Positions 34,344-44,066 are shown, counted from the first letter of the stretch. The stretch is 64,000 nt of DNA from Acidimicrobiia bacterium (GCA_022822905.1 JAJDYE010000016.1:1-64000), one strand, 5' to 3'. Numbers and translations: made by a program. Notes: generated from the sequence alone by a model not told the origin.

Positions 34344-37198
34344 GTCGTACGCTCCCCTGAGCGCTCAATAGCCCGCACGTCAGTCCCCAGGTAAGAGGCA
34401 ATCACCAGCGGATCGTTCCGCACCTCCTCCGGAGATCCCTCGGAGATCACTCGCCCTGCCTCCAAGCAGTAGACCCGGTCGCTGATGCTCATGACCAGCG
34501 GCATGTCGTGCTCGATCACCACCACCGCTGCGCCCAACTCGGCCTGAATGCGCCGGATGAGCGGACCGAACGCCTCGCTCTCCCGCTGGGCCACCCCCCC
34601 GGTGGGCTCGTCCAGCAGCAGCACCTTGGCGTCCACCGCCAGCAGGCTGGCCAACTCCACTATGCGGCGAGTTCCGGTAGACAGGTTGGAGATGAAGTGG
34701 TCGGCGTATCGCCCCAGCCCCACAAAGTCCATGAGGCTGTCGACGTCAGCCCGCTTGCGCCGCTCTTGGCCCGGCGAAGGCGGCACTCCCAGCAGCGACG
34801 GGACCAGCAACGAACGGTCACGGGCCTCCATCGCCACCATCAACGCTTCTCTTACGGTGAGATCTGGGTAGATCTTGGCGTGCTGGAAGCCTCGGCCCAG
34901 GCCGCCTCGGTGGCGGCGATACGACGGCAGGCGCGAGATGTCCCTTCCCAGCACTTCCACTCCACCCCTAAACGGGACGAACCCGCTGATGGCATTCATC
35001 AAGGTTGATTTGCCCGCCCCATTGGAGCCGATCAGGCCAACCAGCTCTCCCTTGTACACGTCTATGGAGACCTCGTCCACCGCCACCTTTCCGCCGAAGT
35101 GGACATGCACGTCCCGCACCGCCAGCCACGGTTGACCCTCCTCGACCGACACAGTGCGCTCGCTGGTGATCGGCACCGGCTTGTCCAGCGCCGGCACCGG
35201 TTCGGGAATGTCCCGGGCCGCCATGCGCTCATCGGCCATCCCCAACAAGAAGTCGCGCAGTTTGTAGAGGAGCTGCATGATCCCGCCGGGGAAGTACATC
35301 AACAGCAAAAGAAGACCCACACCAGAGGTGAGCAGCCGCACCTCGTCGCTGGCCCCAAAGATGGCGGGAATGCCCTTCACCCACAACACGCCCAGCAGGG
35401 GTCCGGCAATCGACCCCAGACCGCCGATTATGGCGATGGCGATCACATTGATCGACTCATTGGAGTTGAACAGGACTTGGGGGTTGATGGTGGGCTCGCC
35501 GGTGATGATCAGCCCGCCCCCCAGTGCGGCCAACCCGCCAGCCAGTGTGAACGAGATGAGCTTGATCCGGCTGCCCGACACGGTGGAGGCCGCGGCCATG
35601 TCCTCGTTGTCGCGCACTGCGATCATCATCCGACCGATTCCGGTCTTGCGCAGGTGGGCCACCATCCACACCGCGAGAGCCAGCAATGCAAGCACCATGA
35701 AGAAGTACGACTTCCGGGAGGCGGTGAAGTCGAACGGTCCCCAAACCGGGGGGATGACTTTGGGTGTGTTGGTGGCTCCCTGAGTGAACACGTCCTGCGC
35801 GAAGATCCACGACATGGCGGCGATGGCGAACGCCAGCGTGGTCACCGCCAGCATGAGCCCCTTCACCCGCAGCGCGGGCACGCCGATGATGAATGCGGTG
35901 ATCATTCCCGCGGCCACCGCAATCACCATGGCCACGCCCCAGGGAAGGTCGAACGACCAATCCCACCAGTCGAATGGAATGGGGATGTCGCCGTTCTCGG
36001 TCAACGCCACCACCGTGAGTCCACCCACTCCGGCGAAGGCGAACTGGCCCAGCGAGAGCTGCCCGGCCCAGCCGGTGAGCATCGATACCGACAAGGCGAT
36101 CAAAGCGAAGCCCAAGATGCGGGTCCAGGTGTAGAGGTTGGAGTTCTTGGTGAGGAACAGCCCAAGCAGCACCAGAGCACCGAATAAGGCGATGAATCCA
36201 AACCGCGACAGGTTGCGGATGTACCACAGGCCTCGGAGCCGTTCGGGGATGGCCTTCACCTTGGGCGACAGCGACCATTCCCCCTCGTCTTCAGTGGCTC
36301 GGCGGGCGAACATCACCGTGATCACCAGGATGGCGATGAAGAAGATCACATCCACCGCCTCGCGGATCTCCCGGTCGACGTTGCCCTGGAACAGCCGCTG
36401 GAAGATACCCAGACAGATTCCGGCGATCAGCGTGACCCACAGCGATCGCATCCGGGCGATCAACGCCACCAGCAGCACGCGAAGAAGCAACCCCGGCCCG
36501 AGGCTGGCGGTGCCTGCGTCGGCCGCGCTGACCCGGAATGGCGCCAGCAAGATGAGCGTGACGCCGGCCAGCGCCCCGCCGATGGTCCACACCATGGTGG
36601 ACACCCGTCGCACGCTGATGCCAAACAGCCTCCCGGTGTCGGAGTTTTCCGCTGAGGCTCTGATGGCCAACCCGAATCGGGTTCGGCCCAAGAACAACGC
36701 CAGTATGGCGATAGCCAGCGGCACCATGATCACCACGATGAGCTCGCGCCCGCCGATGCGGAGGTGGTCGGTGACCTCCCAACGAAACTCTTGAGCAGTG
36801 AGCTTCGGGGGCAAGGGAAACGGCCCCGGCCGGGATACGTCGGGAAGCTGGATGGCCGCGAAAATGGCCAGTTGGGCCACTCCCAGCGTGGCGATGAACA
36901 AAACCAGGCGCGGCGAGTTGAAGAGCCGCCGCACCACCACCAGCTCGGTGACCATGGCAAAGCCAGCCGCGGCCCCAACCGACAAGAAAAACGCCAGCCA
37001 GTAGGGCACGTCGTAGCGGAACGTGAGCATGGCCATCAGGGCCACGCCGAAGCTGCCGATTTCGGCGTGGGCGAAGTTGAGCACCCCGGTGGACCGGTAG
37101 ATGAGCACGAACCCCGCGGCCAGCGCGGCCACTATGAGACCCTGCACGCTGCCCGAGAACAAGTCCTGTTGGGAGATCTCCCATCCGATGTCGATCAC
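34340..37198 (-). CDS. LivH-LivM-LivG fusion: two permeases and ATPase of an ABC importer
   Basis: 952 aa with a GTG start. Residues about 1-300 are a LivH-type permease, about 330-640 a LivM-type permease (with the GWAGQLSLGQFAFAGVG motif), and about 680-945 a LivG-type ATPase: Walker A GSNGAGKS, signature LSTGTRRIVEL and Walker B KVLLLDEPTGG. In most bacteria these are three separate genes. The fused protein would import branched-chain amino acids or related compounds with the binding protein at 39599 and the LivF domain encoded at 37243-39489, which lies 44 bp upstream in the same operon. Confidence 0.88.
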   Translation of the reverse strand: MIDIGWEISQQDLFSGSVQGLIVAALAAGFVLIYRSTGVLNFAHAEIGSFGVALMAMLTFRYDVPYWLAFFLSVGAAAGFAMVTELVVVRRLFNSPRLVLFIATLGVAQLAIFAAIQLPDVSRPGPFPLPPKLTAQEFRWEVTDHLRIGGRELIVVIMVPLAIAILALFLGRTRFGLAIRASAENSDTGRLFGISVRRVSTMVWTIGGALAGVTLILLAPFRVSAADAGTASLGPGLLLRVLLVALIARMRSLWVTLIAGICLGIFQRLFQGNVDREIREAVDVIFFIAILVITVMFARRATEDEGEWSLSPKVKAIPERLRGLWYIRNLSRFGFIALFGALVLLGLFLTKNSNLYTWTRILGFALIALSVSMLTGWAGQLSLGQFAFAGVGGLTVVALTENGDIPIPFDWWDWSFDLPWGVAMVIAVAAGMITAFIIGVPALRVKGLMLAVTTLAFAIAAMSWIFAQDVFTQGATNTPKVIPPVWGPFDFTASRKSYFFMVLALLALAVWMVAHLRKTGIGRMMIAVRDNEDMAAASTVSGSRIKLISFTLAGGLAALGGGLIITGEPTINPQVLFNSNESINVIAIAIIGGLGSIAGPLLGVLWVKGIPAIFGASDEVRLLTSGVGLLLLLMYFPGGIMQLLYKLRDFLLGMADERMAARDIPEPVPALDKPVPITSERTVSVEEGQPWLAVRDVHVHFGGKVAVDEVSIDVYKGELVGLIGSNGAGKSTLMNAISGFVPFRGGVEVLGRDISRLPSYRRHRGGLGRGFQHAKIYPDLTVREALMVAMEARDRSLLVPSLLGVPPSPGQERRKRADVDSLMDFVGLGRYADHFISNLSTGTRRIVELASLLAVDAKVLLLDEPTGGVAQRESEAFGPLIRRIQAELGAAVVVIEHDMPLVMSISDRVYCLEAGRVISEGSPEEVRNDPLVIASYLGTDVRAIERSGERTT

Positions 37199-37242
37199 AG
37201 CACGGCCATCCGGTCTCGGCCTGCGTCAGCTCGCCTCACCGC

Positions 37243-39489
37243 TCAACCACCCTCGGCACCGAGGAACACCGCCCGCACCAGGTCGTCTCGCTCGGCCAGC
37301 TCCTGGGCCGGGCCCTCGAAGCGCACCCGGCCCTTCTCCATGAAGACCGCCCGCTCGGCCACGCTCAGGGCCACGTTCAGCGACTGCTCCACGATGATCA
37401 TGGTGAGCCCGGTCTCCTTCAGTTGTTCCACAACCTCCAACAGCTCCTGCACCACCACCGGGGCCAAGCCCAGCGAGAGCTCGTCGATGAGCAGCACCTC
37501 GGGTTCGTGCATCAAGCCCATCCCGAAGGCCAGCATCTGCTGCTGGCCACCGGAGAGGTCTCCCGCGGCTTGGTTGCGCTTTTCCCGCAGCGCGCCGAAC
37601 ACGTCGTACACCCGCTCGACTCGCCGGTAGATCTCGGCTTTCTCCTCCTTCGTGCTGAGCATGGTGGCCAGGAGGTTCTCCTCCACCGTCAGGCCGGGGA
37701 ACACTCCGGCGCCTCCCCGCACCTGCACAATGCCCTGCTTGAAGCGCAGCTCAGCATCGGCGTAGGTGATGGTGCGCCCGTTGAGACGGATGGCCCCCCG
37801 ATCAGGTACCCCCAAACCGCTGACCGCCCGCAACAGGGTGGACTTGCCCGCGCCGTTGGTGCCCAGCAGGGCCAGCGTCTCGCCGCGGCGCACCTCCAGC
37901 CCGCAGTCGAACAGCACCTGCACCGGGCCGTAGCTGTAGTCCAGTCCCCGCACTTGGAGCACCGGGATGTCGTCGGGATGCTCAGACATGCGGCGCATCT
38001 CCTCTTGCTCCTCGACCAACTCGCTTACCGCCAGCGAGATGTCGCGTTTGATGTAGCGGGAGCCGTAAGCCACCAGCAGGCCGCCGATAATCGATGCCGG
38101 CGGGGCCACGATGCTGATGGCCAGGCGCTCTCCGTGGGCATCGCTGATGGAACCGGCGATGATGCTGCCCATAAACCCGCCCATCAAGAAGATGAACACC
38201 GGCAACAGCGCGAACGCCTGGGCCCGCATCCGGTAGGGGGCTACCGCGCCAATGGTGGGGGCGGCAGCCACGAAGGAGGCCGATGTGCAGGCATTCGCCA
38301 GGCTGATGCCGAAGATCATGATGGCGGGCTGGTGGAACCGCATGGCGATGAGCACCAGCACCCCCGACATAATGATGAGCGTGCCCGCGGTACGCACCAT
38401 CTTGGCTGGGTCTTCCCGGAACATCCCGTCGAACTTGAAGCCCGAGATGGGGATGGCCACCAGGCTGGCCAGCCACACCAGCGACGTCACCCAGCCCCGC
38501 TGGAAGGCCTCGTAGCCGTATTCGTCTTGCAGCATCAGGTTGAGCTGGCTGGGCAGCGTGACCAGCGCGAAGCCGAGGGTGCCCACCCCCACAGCCAAGA
38601 AGTAGAAGGTCTTGACCTTCTTGAGCCGGGCGAAGGCCGTGGACATGGAAACCGGAAGATCCGACCCGATGGGGGGCATCTCGTATTGCTCGCCCAAGAT
38701 GGCCTGCTGCTCGTTGCCCGCTCGCGGGGGTTCCTTCAGAATCAGCGACACCAGCGCCAAGACAATCGGCGGGATGGCGAAGATGTAGAACGCCCAACGC
38801 CACCCGTCATCCCCACCGGCAATCGAGGCGATGGCACCGGCCAGCACCGGCCCGATCAGCAGGCCAATGGGCCGGCCCATGCCCTCGAAGGCAAAAATCC
38901 GAGCCCGAGCGGGTATGGGATACGTGTCGGTGAGCAGGGAGGAGTGCACGGGCAAGCGGTTGGCCTGGCCCGCCCCGGTGAGAACCCGGGTCCAGAAATA
39001 CTGGAATGGGTTCCTCACCAACCCGGTGAGGAACACACTCACCGCCCACCCCGCAGTGGCCACTGGCACAATCAGGGTGCGCTTCACCCGGTCGGCCAGC
39101 CAGGCCAGCGGCACCGCCCCCAGCACCAGGGCCACACCGCCAAACGAGGAGATGCCCAGAATCACCGTGTCCGACACGCCGAAGGCGTCTTGGAGATCGG
39201 GTAGGAGCACGGCGATTGCCACCCGGTCGAACTCGTCGATCACGTTGAGCAAGAAGAGCACCACGAGCATGCTTGCCCCGCCAGCCTGGATTCCCTGCCG
39301 CAACGTCATGGGCGCTTCGCCCACACCGGGCAGCAGATCGTCGGGAAGCACCACCACTTCCGACTTGGCCGCCTGCTCGGCGAGGCGCTTGGACTCCTCC
39401 TCGAAAACCGCCGAGGCCAAATTGGCTGGATCGTCCAGCTGCGAGCCGTCGACGTCCGGTTCCACCGAGTCGTCCATTTGGTCCCCCAT
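37243..39489 (-). CDS. MFS transporter fused to a LivF-type ABC ATPase
   Basis: 748 aa. After an acidic 70-residue N-terminus, residues about 75-510 form a 12-helix major facilitator domain (NVIDEFDRVAIAVLLPDL; motif A-like AWLADRVKRT). Residues about 515-748 are a LivF ATPase: Walker A GTNGAGKS (near 546-553), LSGGQQQMLAFG signature, VLLIDELSLGLAP Walker B, and VEQSLNVALSVA. Fusion of a secondary transporter to the second ATPase of an ABC importer is unusual. The gene heads the operon with the LivHMG fusion and is divergent from the binding-protein gene. Confidence 0.87.
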   Translation of the reverse strand: MGDQMDDSVEPDVDGSQLDDPANLASAVFEEESKRLAEQAAKSEVVVLPDDLLPGVGEAPMTLRQGIQAGGASMLVVLFLLNVIDEFDRVAIAVLLPDLQDAFGVSDTVILGISSFGGVALVLGAVPLAWLADRVKRTLIVPVATAGWAVSVFLTGLVRNPFQYFWTRVLTGAGQANRLPVHSSLLTDTYPIPARARIFAFEGMGRPIGLLIGPVLAGAIASIAGGDDGWRWAFYIFAIPPIVLALVSLILKEPPRAGNEQQAILGEQYEMPPIGSDLPVSMSTAFARLKKVKTFYFLAVGVGTLGFALVTLPSQLNLMLQDEYGYEAFQRGWVTSLVWLASLVAIPISGFKFDGMFREDPAKMVRTAGTLIIMSGVLVLIAMRFHQPAIMIFGISLANACTSASFVAAAPTIGAVAPYRMRAQAFALLPVFIFLMGGFMGSIIAGSISDAHGERLAISIVAPPASIIGGLLVAYGSRYIKRDISLAVSELVEEQEEMRRMSEHPDDIPVLQVRGLDYSYGPVQVLFDCGLEVRRGETLALLGTNGAGKSTLLRAVSGLGVPDRGAIRLNGRTITYADAELRFKQGIVQVRGGAGVFPGLTVEENLLATMLSTKEEKAEIYRRVERVYDVFGALREKRNQAAGDLSGGQQQMLAFGMGLMHEPEVLLIDELSLGLAPVVVQELLEVVEQLKETGLTMIIVEQSLNVALSVAERAVFMEKGRVRFEGPAQELAERDDLVRAVFLGAEGG

Positions 39490-39598
39490 CGGGCCGCGAG
39501 ACTAGGCCATTGCACCGGGGCAGCGCATCACTCGGTCTCTATACACCCTCAATCACCATCGGCTACTGTTCGTCGCCATACGACGGAGAGGGGTAACC

Positions 39599-41302
39599 GT
39601 GTCTCACAAGATGCTCAAGATTCTGGGGATACTGCTGGCATTGACGCTTATCGCCGCGGCATGCGGAGGCGACGACGATGACGACGGCGGTGCACAACCA
39701 GCCCCGGCAGACGACACCGAGGCTCCGGCCACCGACGAACCGGATGCCCCAGCAGATACCGACGGTGAAGACGAACCAGCCCCGGCAGAGGAAACTGCGG
39801 CGCCGGCCACCGACGAAGAAGAGCCTTCTGAGCCATCCGACGATTCAGGCGAGCCATCCGAACCAGCAACCGAAGAGCCGGTGGACATCGGTTTCGACGA
39901 ACCCCGGGGCGACTTGTTCATCGATTTCCACAGGACCTTCGACCGCTCCCACCCATTCCAGTCGCTGGACGTGTTCTGCACGGCCACGCCCGATCCGGAT
40001 TCGCCACCCCAGGCCACCGACGCGGGCATCACCGAGGACTCCATCACCATCGTCCACCTCCGCACCAAGCTGGAGGAACTGGAGGGCATCGGCTTCGCCG
40101 TTCCGGTAGGCGACCCCATTGACATGTTCGAGGCGTTCACCAAGGCGATCAACGAAGACTGCAACGGGATCTGGGGTCGCCAGATCGACCTCCGCCTTGT
40201 GGAGGTATCCGCGCTCGGCGGCGGCGGCGAGGACATCGACACGCTGCGCAACCAGGCCTGTATCGAAGCCACCGAGGATCACAACGCGGTGATCGTGACC
40301 AACACAACCGGCTTCCAGGGCAGCGCAATCCTGTGCATCGCGGCCGACCACGACACCCTGTTCCTCACCACTCAAGGGAACCCCCGCGAGTTCCATGAGC
40401 AAGCCAACGGCCTGCTGTATTCGCTTAGCCCCGTGGCCGAGGATTCAGTGGTCAACATGACCCAGGCAATCATCGACACCGGCGCCTTGGACGGCAAGAC
40501 CATTGCGGTGATCTGGCCCGACACCCCCGGGCAACCCGAGACCGTGCAAGCCGGGATCATCGATGTCATAGAGGCCGCTGGCTACGACATCGCCGTGGCC
40601 GAGCAGATCGGCTGCGGCGGGGCCACCACCTGCCGTGAGGGCAACGACATCGCGGTGGAGCGGATGCTGGAAGAGGGCGTCGACGTGGTCTTCCCCGGCC
40701 TCAACGTGCTCAGCTTGCCCCAGTTCATCAATGAGATGGTCAACCAGGGCTACGCCCCTGGCGACGTGCAGTTCTACAACTCTGACTTCAACAGCCAGGC
40801 CGGTGACCTGGTGTCGGGCAAAGTGGCCCAGTTCGGCGGAGACGCCGCCGCGGAGATGTACAACGGCACCATCATTATCGACGACGCCCCCACTGGGAAC
40901 TTCCGCTCCGACGACCCGGTGCTCAGCTTCAACGCACCGCTGAACATCATGTGCAACGAGACTTATGCGGCTAACAGTGCCATCGGCGCTAGCCACACCC
41001 GGGAGATCTACGGGAGCTACGACAGCGCCTACGGCATGACCTCCACGGTGTGTACCGAAATGCGCATGGTGGCCCGGGCCATCTACGACGCCGGGCCCAA
41101 CCCCACTCGCCAGGACATCTACACCGCCTTCCAGAACCTGGGTTCGGTGGACATCCAGCACCAGCTTCCCGCCACCTTCGGCCCCAACAAGTTCGGCGCC
41201 CCTGACGTGGTGACCGAGTTGGTGTTCAACTTCCCCTGTCCCGGCGATCCCGACATTCCCACCTGCGTCCAGCAGACCGCTCCCTACCGGCCGCTCGGTT
41301 AG
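39599..41302 (+). CDS. LivK-type substrate-binding lipoprotein
   Basis: 567 aa from a GTG with strong SD AGAGGGG. The signal peptide ends in the lipobox LIAAAC, followed by an Asp/Pro/Ala/Glu-rich linker of about 80 residues and a type I periplasmic-binding domain (TEDSITIVHL; ACIEATEDHNAVIVTNTTGF). It would sit outside the membrane and deliver a branched-chain amino acid, amide or similar ligand to the fused permease/ATPase proteins encoded divergently. The very acidic linker resembles those of the lipoproteins that follow. Confidence 0.85.
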   Translation: MSHKMLKILGILLALTLIAAACGGDDDDDGGAQPAPADDTEAPATDEPDAPADTDGEDEPAPAEETAAPATDEEEPSEPSDDSGEPSEPATEEPVDIGFDEPRGDLFIDFHRTFDRSHPFQSLDVFCTATPDPDSPPQATDAGITEDSITIVHLRTKLEELEGIGFAVPVGDPIDMFEAFTKAINEDCNGIWGRQIDLRLVEVSALGGGGEDIDTLRNQACIEATEDHNAVIVTNTTGFQGSAILCIAADHDTLFLTTQGNPREFHEQANGLLYSLSPVAEDSVVNMTQAIIDTGALDGKTIAVIWPDTPGQPETVQAGIIDVIEAAGYDIAVAEQIGCGGATTCREGNDIAVERMLEEGVDVVFPGLNVLSLPQFINEMVNQGYAPGDVQFYNSDFNSQAGDLVSGKVAQFGGDAAAEMYNGTIIIDDAPTGNFRSDDPVLSFNAPLNIMCNETYAANSAIGASHTREIYGSYDSAYGMTSTVCTEMRMVARAIYDAGPNPTRQDIYTAFQNLGSVDIQHQLPATFGPNKFGAPDVVTELVFNFPCPGDPDIPTCVQQTAPYRPLG

Positions 41303-41370
41303 CAATTTGTCGAACCCCCCGACTGCTTTCGCTGCTGCCATTTCCAAGGCGCGGCGATAGCATCGGGAGG

Positions 41371-42378
41371 GTGAAGACTCGATTTCCCCGGCCTAGTAGT
41401 CGGACCAGGGGATTTGCCGCCGCCTCGGCTATGACGCTGGCATTGAGCCTGGTTGCCGCCGCCTGCGGGGGTTCCGAGACGTCGGAGACCGATAACGTCG
41501 CAGCGACGGCCGCCCCCACCGCGGCATCCACTCTTGGGGAGTCAGATCAGCAAGCGGCGCAGCATCCGACACCTACCGAGGCCGCGTCCACCCAGGCGCC
41601 GAAAGAGCCAGGTACCGATCAGGACAGCATGGGAGCTTCTCCCGGCTTGCCCCAACCGGACGAGACTCCGGCTCCCGATCCGACCGAAGATGCAGCCACC
41701 AGCGCTCCCACTGAGCCACCAGCTGCCCCCGAGTCGACTTCCGCACCCGAGCCGGCAGCTACCGCCGCTCCAGCAGCCACTTCGGCGCCGCAGGCGACTC
41801 CGGCATCGGCAGCCACTCCTGCCCCCACGCCAACGACGCCACCACCCGCGCCAGCAGCAACGCCCAGGCCGACACCGCCACCCACACCCCGGCCCACTCC
41901 GCCGCCTACGCCGGAACCGACTCCCGAGCCGACCCCGGAGCCCACGCCGGTGCCTGATTCGGATCTGCCTTCAGTGCAGATGGTGAACGTGGCCACCGGC
42001 GCCACCGTGAACCTGGCCAGCTTCGCCCCGTCGGACCGGCCCATCGTGCTGTGGTTCTGGGCCCCCCATTGACCCACCTGCCGCCGGGAAGCCCCTGGCC
42101 TCGAGCAGTTGGCTCGAGACAACACCGACAAGTTCACCATGATCGGAGTGGGCGCCCGAGACAATCTGAGTCAGGCCGAAGACTTCGTTCAGAGAACTGG
42201 AACCGGGAGTTCGCTCCAGATGCTGTGGGATTCGTCCGGCGCCTCATGGAACGGACTCGGAATCACCAGTCAACACCGTGTGATCGTCCTCAACCGGTTC
42301 GGACAGGAAATCGACAAGCGGGCCAGCCCGTCGCACAGCTGGATCCTGGACAAGGTGGCCAGCATTGGAACAGCTTGA
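41371..42378 (+). CDS. Probable selenoprotein: thioredoxin-like lipoprotein, TGA at codon 234
   Basis: 335 codons if the in-frame TGA at 42070-42072 is read as selenocysteine. A signal peptide with lipobox SLVAAAC is followed by about 150 residues of Pro/Thr/Ala/Glu linker, then a TlpA/MPT53-like redoxin: TVNLASFAP, VLWFWAPH-U-PTCRREAPG, and a C-terminal half that continues in the same frame to 42378. The TGA stands where relatives have the first Cys of CxxC, leaving U-P-T-C. A 6-bp hairpin starts 11 nt after the TGA. The GTG start lies 7 nt after TAGCAT. Reading the TGA as a plain stop would give a 233-aa protein lacking most of the fold. Confidence 0.8.
42083..42099 (+). promoter_or_regulatory. 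Putative bacterial SECIS hairpin, first copy
   Basis: GCCGGG (42083-42088) pairs with CCTGGC preceded by the loop AAGCC (pairs 42083-42088 with 42094-42099, one G-U). The apical loop lies 17-21 nt after the TGA, within the range known for bacterial SECIS elements, and a G occurs in or next to the loop. It lies inside the coding region, as bacterial SECIS elements must. Confidence 0.6.
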
Positions 42379-42391
42379 CGGGAGTGCAACC

Positions 42392-42979
42392 ATGAAGTCG
42401 ACGATCAGGGTTCTCGCCCTTGCCGCCTGCTTGGCTCTGGGCGCAGCCGCTTGCGCAGACAGCAGCGACGGCCCAGAGGCTGCTCCCACAGGGGCACCGG
42501 TCTCAACCGATGCGCCGGCAACTCTGGCGCCCGCACCCGAGATGGCCACAGAGACCGCCGCCCCAGCTCCGGCATCTGATCTGCCCTCGGTCGAGTTGGT
42601 GGACGTGGCCACCGGAGCCACTGTGAATCTGGCTAGCTTCGCCCCCGCGGACCAGCCCCTTGTTCTCTGGTTCTGGGCCCCCCATTGAACCATCTGCCGC
42701 CGGGAAGCCCCCGGCGTCGAGCAGTTCGCTCGAAACAACTCTGACAAGCTCACAGTGGTAGGAGTCGGAACCCAAGACAGCCTCGGGTTGGCTGAGAGCT
42801 TCGTTCAGTCCACCGGCACCACGTTCACCATGCTCTGGGATCCCACATTCGAGTCTTGGCGCCAGCTGGGAATCTCCGGCCAGCCCGCAGGAATGCTGCT
42901 GGATGGCAACGGACAGATTCTCGATAGTTGGCGAGGCGCCATCCCCCAAAGCCAGGTTCTGGACGCCATCGCCGCTTAG
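42392..42979 (+). CDS. Probable selenoprotein: second thioredoxin-like lipoprotein, TGA at codon 99
   Basis: 195 codons including the TGA at 42686-42688 read as selenocysteine. ATG 42392 has GGGAG upstream. Signal peptide and lipobox LGAAAC are followed by a short Pro/Ala linker, then the same redoxin core: TVNLASFAP, VLWFWAPH-U-TICRREAPG, then VVGVGTQDS and a full C-terminal half to the TAG at 42979. It begins 13 bp after its paralogue ends. The two genes differ at many synonymous sites around the TGA yet both keep the TGA, the UxxC Cys and the hairpin. Extracytoplasmic disulfide or peroxide chemistry is inferred from the family. Confidence 0.8.
42699..42715 (+). promoter_or_regulatory. Putative bacterial SECIS hairpin, second copy
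   Basis: GCCGGG (42699-42704), loop AAGCC, CCCGGC (42710-42715): a perfect 6-bp stem at the same distance from TGA as in the first gene. The fourth pair is G-C here and G-U in the first copy, a pairing-preserving difference. Confidence 0.6.
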
Positions 42980-42988
42980 ACACAGCGC

Positions 42989-44050
42989 CTAAACGAAGGG
43001 CAGCTTGACCACTGTGGCCGGTGTGGGGGTGCCCCGCATATCCACGGCCAGCACATCTCCGATATCGGCGTCGGTAGGCACGAAGGCCAAGGCGATACCC
43101 GTCTCCAACATGGGTGAGAAGTTGCCCGACGTGACCTCCCCAACAACTTCGCCTTCCCGAAGCACCGCCTGACCCTCCCGGGGCGGGCGTCGGCCTTCCA
43201 CCCGCAGTCCCCGCAGCCGTCGGTGGATGCCCTTCTCCTTTTCCGCGGCCAGTGCCTCCCGGCCTTGAAACGATGGCTTGTCCCAACGCACCACCCAGCC
43301 CAATCCGGCTTGCAGCGGGGTGATGCCAGGGCCGAGCTCATGGCCGTGCAGCGGCAAACCTGCTTCCAGGCGCAGCGTGTCGCGCGCCCCCAACCCAGCA
43401 GGGGTGATCCCCACGGCGGTCACCGCATCCCACAGCCGCTCAGCCGCCTCCGCGGGCACGGCGATCTCCACGCCGTCTTCTCCGGTGTAGCCGGTGCCGG
43501 CCCCAGTCAACGAGACACCCTGCCACTCCACCGATCCAACGCAGTTGCGGGCCACCTCCGACGCCTCCGGCGACACCGCGGCCAACCGTTTGCGGGCCTC
43601 GGGGCCCTGCACCGCTAAAACTGCTCGGCTTCCGGTCACATCGACAGCCTGGAAACCATCATTGTCACCCGAGGTGCTCAGCGCGTCGCGCACCCGGTCG
43701 GTGTTGGATGCGTTGGGCATCACGTCGAAGCTGTGGTCATCGGTCCACCACACGATGATGTCGTCCAACACCGAGCCGTCGTCGTCGAGCAGGTGGGTGT
43801 ACTGGGTTCGACCAGGACCTATTCGAGCCAGATCATTGGTAAAGGCCTGCTGAAGCCGTTCGTAGGCGTCGGTACCGGATACCCGGAGGGTTCCCAAATG
43901 GCTCACGTCGAAGACCACTGCGTCGGTTCGACATGCTCGATGCTCATCCAGCGTGCCCGACGGATAGGACAGCGGCATGTCCCAGCCGCCAAAGGGAACC
44001 ATCTTGGCCCCCAGTGCCCGGTGGGAAGCCTCCAGCGGAGAAGAACGCAC
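42989..44050 (-). CDS. gcvT: Aminomethyltransferase (glycine cleavage T protein)
   Basis: 353 aa, GTG start. T-protein features: KMVPFGGWDMPLSYPSG, VFDVSHLGTLRVSG, the folate-binding GYTGEDGVEI, GLGARDTLRLEAGLPLHG, and a C-terminal barrel with GEVTSGNFSPMLE. It transfers the methylene group from the aminomethyl-lipoyl H protein to tetrahydrofolate, releasing ammonia. It is the last gene of the long minus-strand run that also contains gcvH (47350). No P-protein gene lies in this window. Confidence 0.93.
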   Translation of the reverse strand: MRSSPLEASHRALGAKMVPFGGWDMPLSYPSGTLDEHRACRTDAVVFDVSHLGTLRVSGTDAYERLQQAFTNDLARIGPGRTQYTHLLDDDGSVLDDIIVWWTDDHSFDVMPNASNTDRVRDALSTSGDNDGFQAVDVTGSRAVLAVQGPEARKRLAAVSPEASEVARNCVGSVEWQGVSLTGAGTGYTGEDGVEIAVPAEAAERLWDAVTAVGITPAGLGARDTLRLEAGLPLHGHELGPGITPLQAGLGWVVRWDKPSFQGREALAAEKEKGIHRRLRGLRVEGRRPPREGQAVLREGEVVGEVTSGNFSPMLETGIALAFVPTDADIGDVLAVDMRGTPTPATVVKLPFV

Positions 44051-44066
44051 GTCTGGCCTCGTTCGG

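Noticed and set aside
41371..42072. Reading the first redoxin gene as a 233-aa Pro-rich lipoprotein ending at TGA
   Set aside because: The frame continues with a conserved half-domain, and the paralogue has the same TGA and hairpin, so recoding is the better explanation.
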